Assembly (NCBI GenBank): GCA_963575745.1
Contig: CAUYUJ010018322.1
Location: forward strand, 139,609-203,608
Direction: 5' to 3'
DNA from: Prorocentrum cordatum
Taxonomy: Eukaryota; Sar; Dinophyceae; Prorocentrales; Prorocentraceae
DNA: 64,000 nt
In this document: positions 10,561 to 21,662 of the stretch, piece by piece
Numbering within the stretch: the first letter of the stretch is position 1
How the letters are laid out: each line of letters opens with the position of its first letter
Notes under the pieces: model-generated
The model's input: only the letters and a program-made list of their open reading frames with translations
Told to the model about the DNA's origin: nothing
Database searches by the model: none
Position numbers and translations under genes: made by a program

Positions 10561-10658
10561 AAAAGCAGCCCTCCAAGAAGTGTTAAGGTTTTTGGCCTCA
10601 GGGTTCCCGCAGCCTCCCGCCCAGACACCTTCGGAGGATCGGAGGTTCGAGGATCTCC

Positions 10659-10838
10659 TACAGTCGAGGCCCTGAAGAAGGAACCCTTTTCGTTGGGGAG
10701 GGGCTCCGCGTTCCTTACGTGTTTCACAGCTTGCCTCAGGCTTTCCTTATTTTTTCGGCAGGAAATCGAAGGTTAACTTATCGAGAAAAGGGGCCTCGTT
10801 CCTTATTTAGGGTTCCTTAGGTCAACGCCCCGACGGTA
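10659..10838. mobile_element. MITE family M1, copy 2
   Basis: Ends TACAGTCGAGGC and GCCCCGACGGTA are inverted repeats. The 180-bp body is about 88% identical to 63328-63507 over its whole length and ends exactly at the same bases, which defines the element. Confidence 0.8.
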
Positions 10839-11014
10839 TGCTTTCGTGGGCCCTCGGCGGTTTTCCAGCCTCGGGGTGCGCTCTGGGAGCTGCGCCTCGC
10901 CGAGGGCCCTCCGGAGGTGCTCAGGTCGTCCCGAACGGCCGCCGGAGACGCGAGCTCTGATCCGAAAGCGAGATCTCCTCAGATAGCGAAACAATCACGA
11001 CATATTGTTTCTCG

Positions 11015-11130
11015 GGCCGGACGAAAGGGTGGGATTGGGAGAGGGGGGGGGTACGAAATTTGCTGCATGCAGCTGGTTTCGGCCTCACCGAGGGGACCAT
11101 TCCTCGATACATACCCGCCTCCAGCGCCGG
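11015..11130. repeat. Dispersed repeat, copy 2 (see 3490-3625)
   Basis: Same module order as 3490-3625. It ends in a CCAGCGCCGGGAGGCGCTGG hairpin. Confidence 0.65.
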
Positions 11131-11329
11131 GAGGCGCTGGAAAAATCAGCTACGTGAGCTGATTCTCAAACCCCCCCTTTGCTATCCCCCCCTTTCACCC
11201 GACCCGAGTTTCTGAGCCATCCTGCGTTTAGCTGGGTCCTCGTTTTGAGTGAGCAGCGCCCCGCGTCCCCCCCTCTCCTCTCCTCCCCCCCCCTCCTCCC
11301 TCCTCCCATCCCTGCCTTTGCCCGCTGCG

Positions 11330-11870
11330 TGCGAATTTCGGCGCACCCATCGCAAGTTTCGTGGCCCCATGGGGTGCTCCACCGACGGCCCAAAGGGCAG
11401 CGCCCGCATGGCGGCACCGCATCCGTGCCGACGCACCCTTCCCCCTCCTGCTCGTCATCCTCCTCTTGCTCCTTCTCCTCCTCCTCATTCTCTTCCTCAG
11501 CCTCCTCCATCTCCTTCTCCCCATCACTCCCTCACGCGTTTCGTGACCCGACAGGGAGCTCCAGCGAAGGCCCACATGGCAGCCACAGCCTGGCGGCACA
11601 GCGCCAATTGTTTTGGCACGCGCACGCGCACACACGCACCTCGCGCGCTTCGCGGCCCAATAGGGAGCTTCACCGAAGGCCCAGATGGCAGCGCCCGCAT
11701 GGCGGTACCGCACCCATTTCGGCACACCCCTCACACGCTCCGTGGTCCCATAGGGAGCTCCAGCGAAGGCCCAAATTGCAGCGCCCGCATGTCACCGCCG
11801 TGCTCATTTTGGCACACCCTCACTCGCTCCGTGGCCCCACAGGGAGCTCCACCGAAGACGAGACTCACAA
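11330..11870. repeat. Satellite of about 90 bp, plus orientation, diverged
   Basis: Units contain CGT(T/G)TCGTGGCCCCA, AGGGAGCTCCA, GAAGGCCCA and GCGCCCGCATGGCGGC in order. This is the same monomer as 25880-27620. A CTCCTC-rich insertion interrupts it near 11440-11530. Confidence 0.75.
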
Positions 11871-11976
11871 CCGCGGCACACACAACTGCATCTGGTTGAT
11901 GGTCGTCGGCCCCTCGGGTCCCTCACTGGGCCTCGGGGCTGCCAAGAGACGTCTCGACATGAAAAGCCAGTCCCCG

Positions 11977-12185
11977 GGTTATGATGTTCCAACCTACTTT
12001 AGCCTTGATCACCAGAACAAAATTCGAGAGCCAGAGAAGTACCCCAAAACTCTAGGGTTTTCACGTGTCGGGCCCTGGGAGACACTGTTTCGACACTGTT
12101 TCGGCACTAATTCGACACTCTTCCGACACTTTTCCAAGTGCTCGAATTTATTTCTGGGATGTGGTCCTTAAGTACGATGGGAGCA
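11977..12185 (+). repeat. Dispersed repeat E, copy 2
   Basis: See 6878-7085. This copy has extra GACACTGTTTCG-like units (12075-12130). Confidence 0.75.
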
Positions 12186-13119
12186 ACATAATCCCCGAGA
12201 AGAGGTCCAGACCTTTGCAGAGCCCTCATGCTTCGGAGGAGGGCCAGTTGAGACGACGGCGACTATCTCACGCCCGGCCCACATCCGCTCAACATCGGTC
12301 CTTGGACCCCTCCCGGGGTCCATCCTAGTAGCCCGTGGTTCGACACGGACCGATCCGTGGCGAGGAGAAAGAAATTTCCAGGAGCTCCAAAACGACCGAG
12401 AGTCGCGAGGGAGGACCGCCGTTGTCTGGACCGGTCATCCCCTGATTCCGTATCCGCCGTATTTTCGGCGATGTCGCAAGAAGGGCGAACATGTGCGCCC
12501 TATTTTTCGAGCTCCTTTGATGTCGATTTCCCAAATGTTCCGCCATACTTTACCGTCGCTGTTTCCACCACACATCTGCGGATATATCCGCCGTGTTTGT
12601 CTGGGGCGGAAATTTCCGCTCCACGTTTCCGCATCGTTTGGCGTGCGCCGCACGGTGAGGGTGTTGGATAAATGATCCTTCTGTAATGAAACCAGTGTCT
12701 GGGAGCCTGTCGAACACCAGCTGAACCTTGGCCATGTACATCACCGCTACCCTCATCAGATCAGGAATCCAGGGTCTGAAGCCTCCTGGGCATCTCCTAG
12801 GCACACCCCTCAACGAACGCTCCCGCCATACTTACTTTAGTTGATTATCTGACTTACAGAAACGGTCAGATATTAATCCAGAGTCAGAGTTCTCCGCGTT
12901 ACGAAGCTCGGCATCACCCGAGCGCGCTTCTACTATGTGTGCGTCGGCGTCCCAGGGGCGCTGCGCGCGCCGAGAAATTCTCTAGCGCATGCTCGGTGGC
13001 ATGCGCGTCCTGGCCACACCGTGTGGGCAGCGATACGTTATAACATGTTTTGTACTCTGTGTTCGCTTCGGCCGTGCGCCGCCCAAGGGCGGGCGCGTAG
13101 TATCAGTACGGCAGGTTGG
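12186..13119. other. Interval without a supported gene
   Basis: Mostly unique-looking sequence of lower GC content. A short palindrome around GCGGATATATCCGC lies near 12587. No convincing exon or repeat was recognised. Confidence 0.5.
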
Positions 13120-13255
13120 CGCAGTGTCTACTGGCGGCGGCCCCGCCGCCGGTGTTCAGCGTTGTGTTCGGAAACGGCCGATCGTTCAAGGCTGAACGAT
13201 CCTTGCGCGGTGTCAGGAGCCAACGCCCAAGTCGGCACGATAAGAGCCTGCTGCG
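13120..13255 (+). repeat. Dispersed repeat H, copy 1 (other copy 59755-59915)
   Basis: Shares GGCGGC..CCCCGCCG, CGTTCAAGG(C/T)TGAACG (a small hairpin), GCGCGGTGTCA and GGCACGA in order with 59755-59915. Confidence 0.6.
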
Positions 13256-13265
13256 CATTCCTCTC

Positions 13266-13375
13266 AGGGGCAACGATTGTGGGGGATAGGCCTAAGGGGG
13301 ACGTATCGACCCCCGATCGCCCATGGATCGCCGATAGGGGCCTGATAGCCCCAACCTGCCCAGGATCGCGCGGAT
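13266..13375 (+). repeat. Dispersed repeat G, copy 2
   Basis: See 9236-9360. ATCGCCCATGGATCGCCGAT is the best conserved part. Confidence 0.7.
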
Positions 13376-13847
13376 TCACTCTTGGGGGCCTATCGCCGAT
13401 CAATCGGCGATGTACGGTAGGTTCATGCGGCGATGGCGCGCCATCGACGCCGGCGAAGGCGTTCAAGGCTGAATTCTGCGACGCGGATGCACCAAGGGAC
13501 ATGGTGACGCCACTGGACCCGTCGGAACTCAACCCTGAACGATCGGGGCCGCGACCGATTCAAAAACGTTTGCGCGTGCCGACGCCGCTTGAACCCACGG
13601 TATGCCAGTCCTCCCTAATCGTGGTGCCCCCCGGCAGCATCTGCTTTCGCAGCGCCTTCGAAGTGCCACTCGGGGCGTTCAATTCCAATTGGCGGACATC
13701 CGCGGATGCCAGCTGGCGAAAAAAATCTTTCGAGTGACGTCCCGCCGATCGTTGATGCGGCGCGATAGCACTGGCCTGTGTGGGGTTGCGCTGGACCCCC
13801 ACGGGCGCCCCTGAAGCCACGCACCAAAGGCCATATGCACGAGTATC

Positions 13848-14043
13848 GGGGAGCAGACAAAGACAGACACGTGTAGAAACTCGTAGGTCCGCGCGGATTT
13901 CTCGGATCTGTTCTGGACCCCCCTCCTTGGCGCGCGAAGCGTGCCAGGGGCGGCGCCGAAGGCACCGCCAGAACGGCCCAGCGCCGATCCGAGGAATCCG
14001 CGCGGACCTCCAAGTTTTATGTTCATGCCATTGTTCGCTCCCC
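13848..14043. mobile_element. Foldback element FB-A, copy 2
   Basis: Starts GGGGAGCAGACAAAGACAG and ends GTTCGCTCCCC. Arms carry the family core TAGGTCCGCGCGGATTTCTC and its complement, and the loop has the two nested GC hairpins. More diverged than copies 1 and 3. Confidence 0.75.
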
Positions 14044-14404
14044 GAGTGTAATCTTAAGTCGGTCACGGACCTCTACTCAGGGAATTGATTCAGTAATGGT
14101 TTTAAGAACTAGTCTGGTGACGATGGTTCGTGCTCTTTTGACTCTGCTTGCTTATTGCGAAGGCCTTACGGCCGATGCCGCCGACCCTGGAGACGACCCT
14201 GTCGTCTGGGCGCGCCAGCCCTCGCGGATCGGACGGTGGCTGCGAGGCGCTGTCGGACGTCGGAGGCGTTGAAAGCGCGCTTGCCGCGCTCGGGAAAGTG
14301 TCCCTCCTCCGTTCTGTGATGGGGAGGAGGAGGAACAGGCGGGGAAGGAGGACAAGGTCGAAGAGGAGGGAATACCCGGTTGTTGTGTAACTTCCTAGTC
14401 TGGT

Positions 14405-14862
14405 TTGTAGCTTCCTAGGAGAGTTTTTGGGGCCTCTCGGGAGCCTCTTGGGGCCTCTGTGGGCTTCCTGGAGGGCCTCTTGGGAGCTTCTCGGGGCTGA
14501 GGGCTCGAAATGTCCGTTCGGGTCCCCTGTCTGGGCGCTCTCTTGGAACCGTTTTGGGGGCCTTTGTTGGGGCTTTCGTGGGAACGGTCCTGGAGGCCTC
14601 TTGGGGCGTCTCGCAGGCCTATTGGGCCGTCTGGAGGCCGTCGAGGCGTCTTGGACAGATCATTCGGCGATTCGGCGCCCTCTTGGATCGTCTTGGTGGC
14701 CTCTCTGGGCACTCTTGGCCCGTCTTGGGACTTTTTTGGGCTCCGGGATTCCCAGGGGGGGCGGCGCAAAAACCCGGGACCCCCCCGGGGGCCCACCCCG
14801 GGGGGCGGCGCAAAAACCCGGGACCCCCCCTGGGACCCCCCCCGGGACCCCCCCCCCCAGGC
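14405..14862. repeat. GGCCTCTTGGG minisatellite plus 52-bp GC-hairpin duplication
   Basis: 14405-14750 is a degenerate array of 15-20 bp units like GGCCTCTTGGGG; the same unit type ends the window at 63712-64000. At 14751-14862 a block containing GGCGGCGCAAAAACCCGGGA occurs twice, 52 bp apart. Confidence 0.75.
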
Positions 14863-15122
14863 GGGGAAGGGATCAAAGGGAAGGGGCTTCCCTTCGACTC
14901 AATTACGACGTTGCTCATTTTCGCCGAGGAGGGAACAGACGGAGAAGCCTCTTCCACACGCCGACAGGGTCGGCGGATTTTTCATTTGTTTGGTTTATTC
15001 CCAACCCTCCTGCGTTGGGTACTCGTTTTGAATAGCACTGTGGTCTCCACCTTCCTCCTCCTCCTCCCGCCTCCTCTCTCCCCTCTTCGTCTCGCTTGCC
15101 TTTTGCCTACCTAGCTTGCCGC

Positions 15123-16780
15123 TCGCCATCCCTGGGGGGCGGCGATCTGTGAAACTGTCGCCAGTTTCGAGGGTTGCTGGGGTGGCCAGCGGAGTGGCGC
15201 CCCACGGGGACTCAGATTAGACCCCGCCGTCTCTGGGGGGCTGCGATCTGTGAAATTGTCGCCAGTTTCGAGGGTTGCTGGGGTGGCCAGCGGAGTGGCG
15301 CCCCACGGGGACTCAGATTAGACCTCGCCATCCGTGGGGGGCTGCGATCTGTGAAATTGTCGCCACTTTCGAGGGCTGCTGGGGTGGCCAGCGGAGCAAC
15401 GCCCTACGGGGACTCAGATTAGACCCCGCCATCCCTGGGGGGCTGCGATCTGCGAAATGGTCGCTAGTTTCGAGGGCGGCAGGGGTGGCCAGCGGAGTGA
15501 CGCCCCACGGGGACTTAGATTAGACCTCGCCATCCGTGGGGGGCTGCGATCTGCGAAACGATCGCCGCTTTCGAGGGCTGCTGGGGTGGCCAGCGGAGTG
15601 ACGCCCTACGGGGATACAGATTAGACGTCGCCATCCCTGGGGGGCTGCGATCTGTGAAATTGTCGCCACTTTCGAGGGCTGCTGGGGTGGCCAGCGGAGT
15701 GACGCCCTACGGGGACTCAGATTAGACCTCGCCATCCCTGGGGGGCTGCGATCTGTGAAACTGTCGCCACTTTCGAAGGCTGCTGGGGTGGCCAGCGGAG
15801 TGACGCCCCACGGGGACTTAGATTAGACCTCGCCATCCCTGGGGGGCTGCGATCTGCGAAACTGTCGCCACTTTCGAGGGCTGCTGGGGTGGCCAGCGGA
15901 GTGACGCCCTACGGGGACTCAGATTAGACCTCGCCATCCCTGGGGGGCTGCGATCTGCGAAACTATCGCCACTTTCGAGGCCTGCTGGGGGGCCCAGCGG
16001 AGTGACGCCCTACGGGGATTCAGATTAGACCTCGCCATCCCTGGGGGGCTGCGATCTGTGAAACTGTCGCCACTTTCGAGGCTGCTGGGGGGCCCAGCGG
16101 AGTGACGCCCTACGGGGATTCAGATTAGACCTCGCCATCCCTGGGGGGCTGCGATCTGTGAAACTGTCGCCACTTTCGAGGGCTGCTGGGGGGCCCAGCG
16201 GAGTGACGCCCTACGGGGATCAGATTAGACCTCGCCATCCCTGGGGGGCTGCGATCTGTGAAACTGTCGCCACTTTCGAGGGCTGCTGGGGGGCCCAGCG
16301 GAGTGACGCCCTACGGGATTCAGATTAGACCTCGCCATCCCTGGGGGGCTGCGATCTGTGAAACTGTCGCCACTTTCGAGGCTGCTGGGGGGCCCAACGG
16401 AGTGACGCCCTACGGGGATTCAGATTAGACCTCGCCACCCCTGGGGGGCTGCGATCTGTGAAAGTGTCGCCACTTTCGAAGGCTGGGTGGGGGGCCCAGC
16501 GGAGTGACGCCCTACGGGGATACAGATTAGACCTCGCCATCCCTGGGGAGCTGCGATCTGTGAAACTGTCGCCACTTTCGAAGGCTGCTTGGGGGGCCAG
16601 CGGAGTGACGTCCTACGGGGATTCAGATTTGACCTCGCCATCCCTGGGGGGCTGCGATCTGTGAAACTGTCGCCACTTTCGAGGGCTGCTGTGGGGCCCA
16701 CGAAACTGTCGCCACTTTCGAAACCTGCTGCGGGGTCCAGCATAGTGACGTCCTACGCGGACGCAGATTGGACCCGTCAT
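15123..16780. repeat. Satellite of about 101 bp, about 16 units
   Basis: Monomers run GCCATCCCTGGGGGGCTGCG, ATCTGTGAAACTGTCGCCAC, TTTCGAGGGCTGCTGGGG, then GCCAGCGGAGTGACGCCCTA and a CGGGGA(C/T)TCAGATTAGACCTC end. An early subset has GGGGTGGCC and a later subset GGGGGGCCC, so the array grew by local amplification. The last units are truncated. Confidence 0.95.
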
Positions 16781-16899
16781 TCTACTTCGATTATCCCGCA
16801 TCTGCGATCGACTGTATGTGTGCGAGGAACTAGACATGGAGTGGTCTGGCACTGACTGACGTCAAATCGTTGTGTGCCAGTGTCTCCTGGGGTGTTGCC

Positions 16900-17160
16900 T
16901 GATGTGATGCAGCTCGTCGGCGCTGCGACTCGAGCTGGCGGTCGTCCTTCGGACCCGCAGAAACATCTGCTGAGCTCGATGAGCTAGGGGAACTACAGGA
17001 AAGAAGTGCAGGAAACGGAGGCCGGTCATGCACTCGCCGATACCTCGTTGCTCTGTCATCGTCTTTGCTGTTGCATGATCCTTATCTGGCCTGCCGGCGC
17101 CGCGGCTCGAGCTGGCGGTCGCCCTTCGGGCCCGCGGGAACATCTTCTGAGACAAGTGGA
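16900..17160. repeat. Duplicated block of about 184 bp spacing
   Basis: GCGCTGCGACTCGAGCTGGC with CGTCCTTCGGACCCGC at about 16920-16965 is repeated near 17097-17140 at about 85% identity. The interval between the copies is not duplicated. Confidence 0.6.
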
Positions 17161-17208
17161 CGCCGCCGCCTTACTTGCAGGCAGCGCATTGCATTCGCGG
17201 ACAGCAGC

Positions 17209-17421
17209 ATGGCAGACCGCAGTGAGATCCTCAGTCGCGTGGTGTTGCCAAGCCTGGTGGAGACGCGCGTGATCGACCTGAAGTCCCAATCGCGCGTGCA
17301 CTGTACCTGCGTGGCGTTCAGGCACGCGCGTGATGCTGCTCGCTCCGCGTTCAACCAGTACGTCGCCAGTGCAACTTTGGACGATGGACAACCGATTGAT
17401 GATGCGCGACCCCGGCCTTGA
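17209..17421 (+). CDS. Possible small ORF, unrecognised
   Basis: Seventy codons starting at an ATG in the context AGCAGCATGGC and ending at a TGA. The protein begins MADRSEILSRVV, is mixed in composition and is not a repeat translation. It has one CxC and several Arg/Asp residues but no motif I recognise. A CTTACTTGCAG acceptor-like site lies about 30 bases upstream. No neighbouring exon was found, so this may be a chance frame or a remnant. Confidence 0.2.
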   Translation: MADRSEILSRVVLPSLVETRVIDLKSQSRVHCTCVAFRHARDAARSAFNQYVASATLDDGQPIDDARPRP

Positions 17422-18035
17422 GTTTCTTTCCCGCGGGCCGCCCGCAGACCTGGCGGCGCGCCTGCGAGCGTTCAGCTCCCGCGCTGAAATGTGCGGGAAG
17501 GAGGCGGAGAAGCTAGCGGGCGAGCTACGCCTCGCTCGTTCCTTGCACTCTAAACAAGTTTTATCATGTGGAACTCTGCGACGACATGGCGCAGGCAGCG
17601 CTGCGGGTTTAGCTCGCGCTTGAAAAACGCGGCAGTCTTCTGTCTCCTCCCGCCACTTTCATCGTCGTCCTATTCCCCGCCTCACCTTCTCCATGCATGC
17701 TGCTGCTTCCGCGATGGCCTTTCGCCCCCCCCCGCCCTCCATTCCATCCCTCTCCTACCCCTCGTTCCCGTACCCGTTCTTCTTCGATCCTGGGGCCTCA
17801 ATCCTCGTTCTTTCGATCGTCGTCTTGTGAATCGTGCAACGCATGCGCATCCCATGTAGCTTGCACAGCAAATCGCCGCGTCTACACTGTCGTTGTTCCT
17901 GCGAATGTTGGCATAGTCCTCTTGCCATGTGATGCACGTGGGTTGGGTACGTCGCAGGGTAATATTATTTTTCCCAAAAAGGCCTGTAGGAGGACATGCC
18001 CGACCTCGTCGAATAGAAAGCCCAGACCCCCGACG
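17422..18035. other. Interval without a supported gene
   Basis: Short frames only. Nothing repeated or recognisable was found apart from C-rich tracts near 17720-17770. Confidence 0.5.
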
Positions 18036-18190
18036 TCAGGTTTTTTTCATTACGTCAACTCCTGGAGGTCTCGACCACTTTCCCGGGACCGGTTCTTCAT
18101 CCTCAATCGTTTCTTGACGGCCCCGTGGCCCGGCGAGGGCCTCCATAGGCCGAAAACAGCAACAAAAACTCCCGTCATGATTTTTTCATT
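18036..18190 (-). repeat. Family D repeat, minus-strand copy
   Basis: CCGACGTCAGGTTTTTTTCA, GTCGACCACTTTCCCGGGAC-like and TTTCTTGACGGCCCCG blocks in reverse-complement order. See 6479-6712. Confidence 0.6.
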
Positions 18191-18344
18191 GTCCGAGGGG
18201 GTCGGGGTTTGCGTCCAGGTTGAACGGTTTGGCAGTGGCAGGGTACAGGGCGAACGTCGTCATCATACGACAGCTCCGCGTGCGCTCGCTCACTGTTGCC
18301 GCCCCGCCCTCCGCGATCGATTTGCAGGTGACGAGGGGCTACAG

Positions 18345-18760
18345 TGGGGGCCCATGCCAAGGAACACCCTGCTTGCCTCCAGGGTGCCCTGGGTTTCTTG
18401 GGTTTCGATGGCCCTGCCGTGGAGATCGTGGCGTTCCCACACCAAATATCAATGGACGTCCTGGGGTCTCAGGGTAGGGTTTCTCGCGGAAGGTTTCTTG
18501 TGGATTGGCCTCCCCTGCACCGCTACACCTTTCCTTCGTTTCTCCCCTTTCCGGCCTTCTGGGAGGCCCTCGTCGCCACCGCTGGATTCGCCTCGCACTT
18601 CTGGTCAGAGCGCACGCCGGGTGGTTTCGCCACAGGCGCTCCAGGAAGGCCTCGTCGTCAAGGCATCGAGAAGTTGATATCTCATCCTCGGCGGAAGGCG
18701 TCGCAAGCAAAGCGATGTCGCCTCCGCTGGCGGAAGGCCTGCGGGAGCTGGCGGTGGTTT
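18345..18760 (+). repeat. Dispersed repeat F, copy 2
   Basis: See 10202-10560. This copy contains an extra segment around 18405-18460 that is absent from copy 1. Confidence 0.85.
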
Positions 18761-18984
18761 CGCCATGATTTGTTCATTGCCCGAGGGTGTCTGGGCAGCC
18801 ACCGCGCCGAGGCCCGCGAGGCGGGCGTGGGCGGCCGCCGTGGGCTCGGCCCGCCGAGCTCGCCGCTCGGCGGCGCGCTGCGGCGGGCGAAGCGGCGGCA
18901 CGCGCTCGCCCGCGCAGCGGGGTGCCGCCGCCTCGCGGGGACAGGGTCCTCTTGCATTCCTCTTCCCTCCTACCTCGTCGTCGT

Positions 18985-19512
18985 TTCCTCCTCCTCCTCC
19001 TCCTCCTCCTCCTCCTCCTCCTCCCTCCTTGTCCTCCTCTTCTCCTCCTCTTCCTCCTCCTCCGCCTCCTCCTCATCAGCATCACCATCCTACATTTCTC
19101 TTCCTCCTCCTCCGCCTCCCTCCTCTTCCTCCTCCTCCTCCTCCTCCTCCTCCTCCTCCTCCTCCTCCTCCTCCTCCTCCTCCTCCTCCTCCTCCTCCTC
19201 CCTCCTCCCCTCCTCCCTCCTCCCTCCTCCCTCCTCCCTCCTCCCTCCTCCTCCTCCTTCTCCTCCTCCCTCCTCCCTCCTTTCCTCCTCCTCCTCCTCC
19301 TCCTCCTCCTCCTCCTCCTCCTCCTCCTCCTCCCTCCTCCTGCTGCTCCTCCTCCTCCTCCTTCTCTTCTCCTCCTCCTCCTCCTCGTCCTCCTTCTCCC
19401 TCCTCCTCCTCCTGCCTCCTCCTCCTCCTCCCCCTCCTCCCCCTATGCTCCGCCTCCTCCTCCTCCTCCTCCTCCTTCTCCTCCTCCTCCTCCTCCTCCT
19501 CCTCCTCCTCAC
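18985..19512. repeat. CCT microsatellite, about 0.5 kb
   Basis: Long pure CCT runs with CCTCCCT and CTT interruptions. Frames of 140-400 codons on both strands (poly-Ser, poly-Pro, poly-Leu, poly-Arg, poly-Glu) are repeat translations. Confidence 0.95.
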
Positions 19513-19549
19513 CCGACAGACGCTCGGATCGTTCGGGGAGGATGGGGTG

Positions 19550-20560
19550 TCGCCCTGAACTTCGACGAGATGCCAGCCCCCGACAGCTACCCAGGTGCGT
19601 TCGGAGCCATCGATGGAGCCCAGACGGTCCCGTGTGTGGAGTTAGTGGCTTTGTAAGATTGCCTCTTCTTCACTCAAGGCCCCCTGGAGATATGGACGGG
19701 CAACGCGCTTGTACACCGTGGGTGGCATGCACATCATTGGTTGTATCCAAGGGGTCCCCACATGCAATCGTGGCAGCGAAACAAGCAGGCCATCACCCAG
19801 AGAACTGACAGGATTGCGCGCATGGCCTTGAAGAAGTGCAACTCGCACCTCGATGCGGTGAGCCTCGCGGTGAGCCCCCAGCCCTGGTATGTCTCACTAG
19901 GAACCGAACGCGCCGACGCCCTGGTCCAGAGAGGCCTAGCCAAGGTCATGAATGAAATTCAGCCCCAGATGGATAGCATCCAAGGGTATGAAAGCCCCCT
20001 GCAGATAGTCCAGAAGAGACTCGCGGCCCTCGGAGTGGAAATCTTCTCCCTGCCCCGTGTAGAACGCCAGCGACTTGTCCCCGCGCGAGGAGGAGCGACG
20101 ATTGCCACCTCTCGCAAGGCGCTCGAACGTGTGTCGGGCCACTAGGCAGCGGCACCCCAAGGACAAGAACCGCTGGTATTGTTTCCACTGTAGTTTAGGC
20201 CCCACCCGATAATCGGTCGAGGATTGGATGATGAAAAATCCTTGCAGGGGGGAGAGTTGCCACTCCCATCCCTGTGAGTCGTCTCCCCCAGCTTAATGTG
20301 GGGGAAAGAACCCCCACCAGAGCCATTCGCTGTTTGTGATGAATGGTCGGCTCTGGTGTAGTTCGTGCGCTCGGCTGGGGAGCTGTACGACCACGGGAGG
20401 GGCAAGCTTAACCAACTCCTTGCCCCGTGCCCTGGGGGTATTGGGACGGCCAGTGGCAGGGAGGCAATGCGAAGAATTCGGAATTGCCACCCCCCAACCA
20501 TGGGGCCAAGAGTTGGCCCACTGGGGGCCCCATTCGTCCCCTCCAAACCCGTGTAGCCAA
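19550..20560 (+). pseudogene. Broken LINE-type retrotransposon fragment (RNase H and C-terminal region)
   Basis: The first frame (19551-19656) reads into GAIDGAQTVPCVELVAL, matching the RNase H pattern DG...P..EL.AL with the catalytic Glu. It then stops, and the continuation is in another frame (about 19675-20144) with GPLEIWTGNALVHRGW, where the usual T-D-S/N Asp is Gly. A later GTERADALVQRGLAK resembles the G-N-E-x-A-D-x-L-A block near the end of RNase H. A further frame around 20336-20560 has WCSSCARLGSC, like the Cys-containing tails of such ORF2 proteins. The frame breaks and the lost Asp mark a dead copy. No reverse transcriptase part is visible: the fragment abuts a CCT microsatellite on each side. 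Family assignment is by motif order only. Confidence 0.5.
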
Positions 20561-20640
20561 GCGGGGGAGCCCAGCAGCGTAGGCTCGGTCCAAGGGGCCG
20601 CGGCGTGTCATTGCTACGACCGCGCTCCCTCGGCGGGCCG

Positions 20641-21030
20641 ATCCTTCTCCTCCTCTTCCTCCTCCTCCTCCTCCTCCTCCTCCTCCTCCTCCCCACCCCC
20701 CCTTCTCCTCCTCCTCCTCCTCCTCCTCCTCCTCCTCCTCCTCCTCATCATCATCATCATCATCATCATCCTACATTGTAATGGCCTCCGGCCTGTGCCG
20801 CCGATCCGGGGCGTTCGGCGTGTTGCGATTCGACTATCCCTCTTCTCTCCCTCCCTCCCTGTTTTCCTCCCTCCCTCCCTCCCCCTCTCTCCCTCCCCAG
20901 ATCCCTCCCCCCAACCCTGCTTCCCCTGCCTCCTTCCCCCGCCCTCCCTCCCCACAACCCTCCCCCCTTTCTCCCCTCCCCTCTTCTCCCACCTCCCCCC
21001 CCCGCCCACTTACCCCTCTCCGTAACGCTT
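20641..21030. repeat. CCT/CAT microsatellite and C-rich pyrimidine tract
   Basis: CCT units (20641-20745), CAT units (20746-20772), then a CCCTCCCTCC-type tract (about 20840-21015). Confidence 0.9.
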
Positions 21031-21136
21031 TCTGCGGCGCACAAGGTATCCAGTTGCCTGCGGCAAGTCCTGCGACCGTGCCAGTCGAGCATTCTCAGTT
21101 GCAGCAGCTCCAATTGATGAGGTTGTTGATGGCAGT

Positions 21137-21194
21137 GGATGGTGATGAAGATGCTGTTGGTGATGATGATGCTGATGCCGATGACGTTGACGAC

Positions 21195-21252
<58 letters not shown>

Positions 21253-21287
21253 GTGATGGTGATGGTGATGGTGATGAAGATGATGAA

Positions 21288-21321
<34 letters not shown>

Positions 21322-21500
21322 CTGATGATGATGATGATGATGATGCTGATGATGATGATGATGATGTCGATGACGACGACGATGACGATGCTGATGACGA
21401 CGATGACGATGATAAGGATGACGACGATGATGATGATGATGATGAGGATGACGATGATAAGGATGACGATGAAGAGGATGACGATGGTGGTGTCTTCGAT
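21137..21500. repeat. GAT microsatellite, about 0.36 kb
   Basis: GAT units with GGT, GCT, GAC and AAG interruptions. The poly-Asp frame across it is a repeat translation. Confidence 0.95.
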
Positions 21501-21662
21501 AATGACAAATAGGATGATAGGGACGAGAAGGGTGGTGACGTAGTGACGACGGTTAGGAAGAGTTGGAGGAGGAGGCGGGGGAGAGGCAGGTTCAGTGTTG
21601 TGGGCCTGTAGCCGTCGAGGCCCAAGCTTATTCCACACCTTTGCTTTCAAGTCTGTATCCCA

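Noticed and set aside
12570-12660. GCGGATATATCCGC palindrome considered as a regulatory site
   Set aside because: A single short palindrome with no gene or repeat partner nearby.
15123-16780. Regular repeats considered as a CRISPR array
   Set aside because: Direct 101-bp monomers with no unique spacers, in a eukaryotic repeat landscape.
18344-19808. Plus-strand ORFs of 289-404 codons
   Set aside because: Most of their length is a CCT microsatellite read as poly-Ser, poly-Pro or poly-Leu, and the rest is repeat F.
20781-21650. Asp-rich and Ile-rich ORFs of 240-290 codons
   Set aside because: Translations of the GAT array on the two strands.
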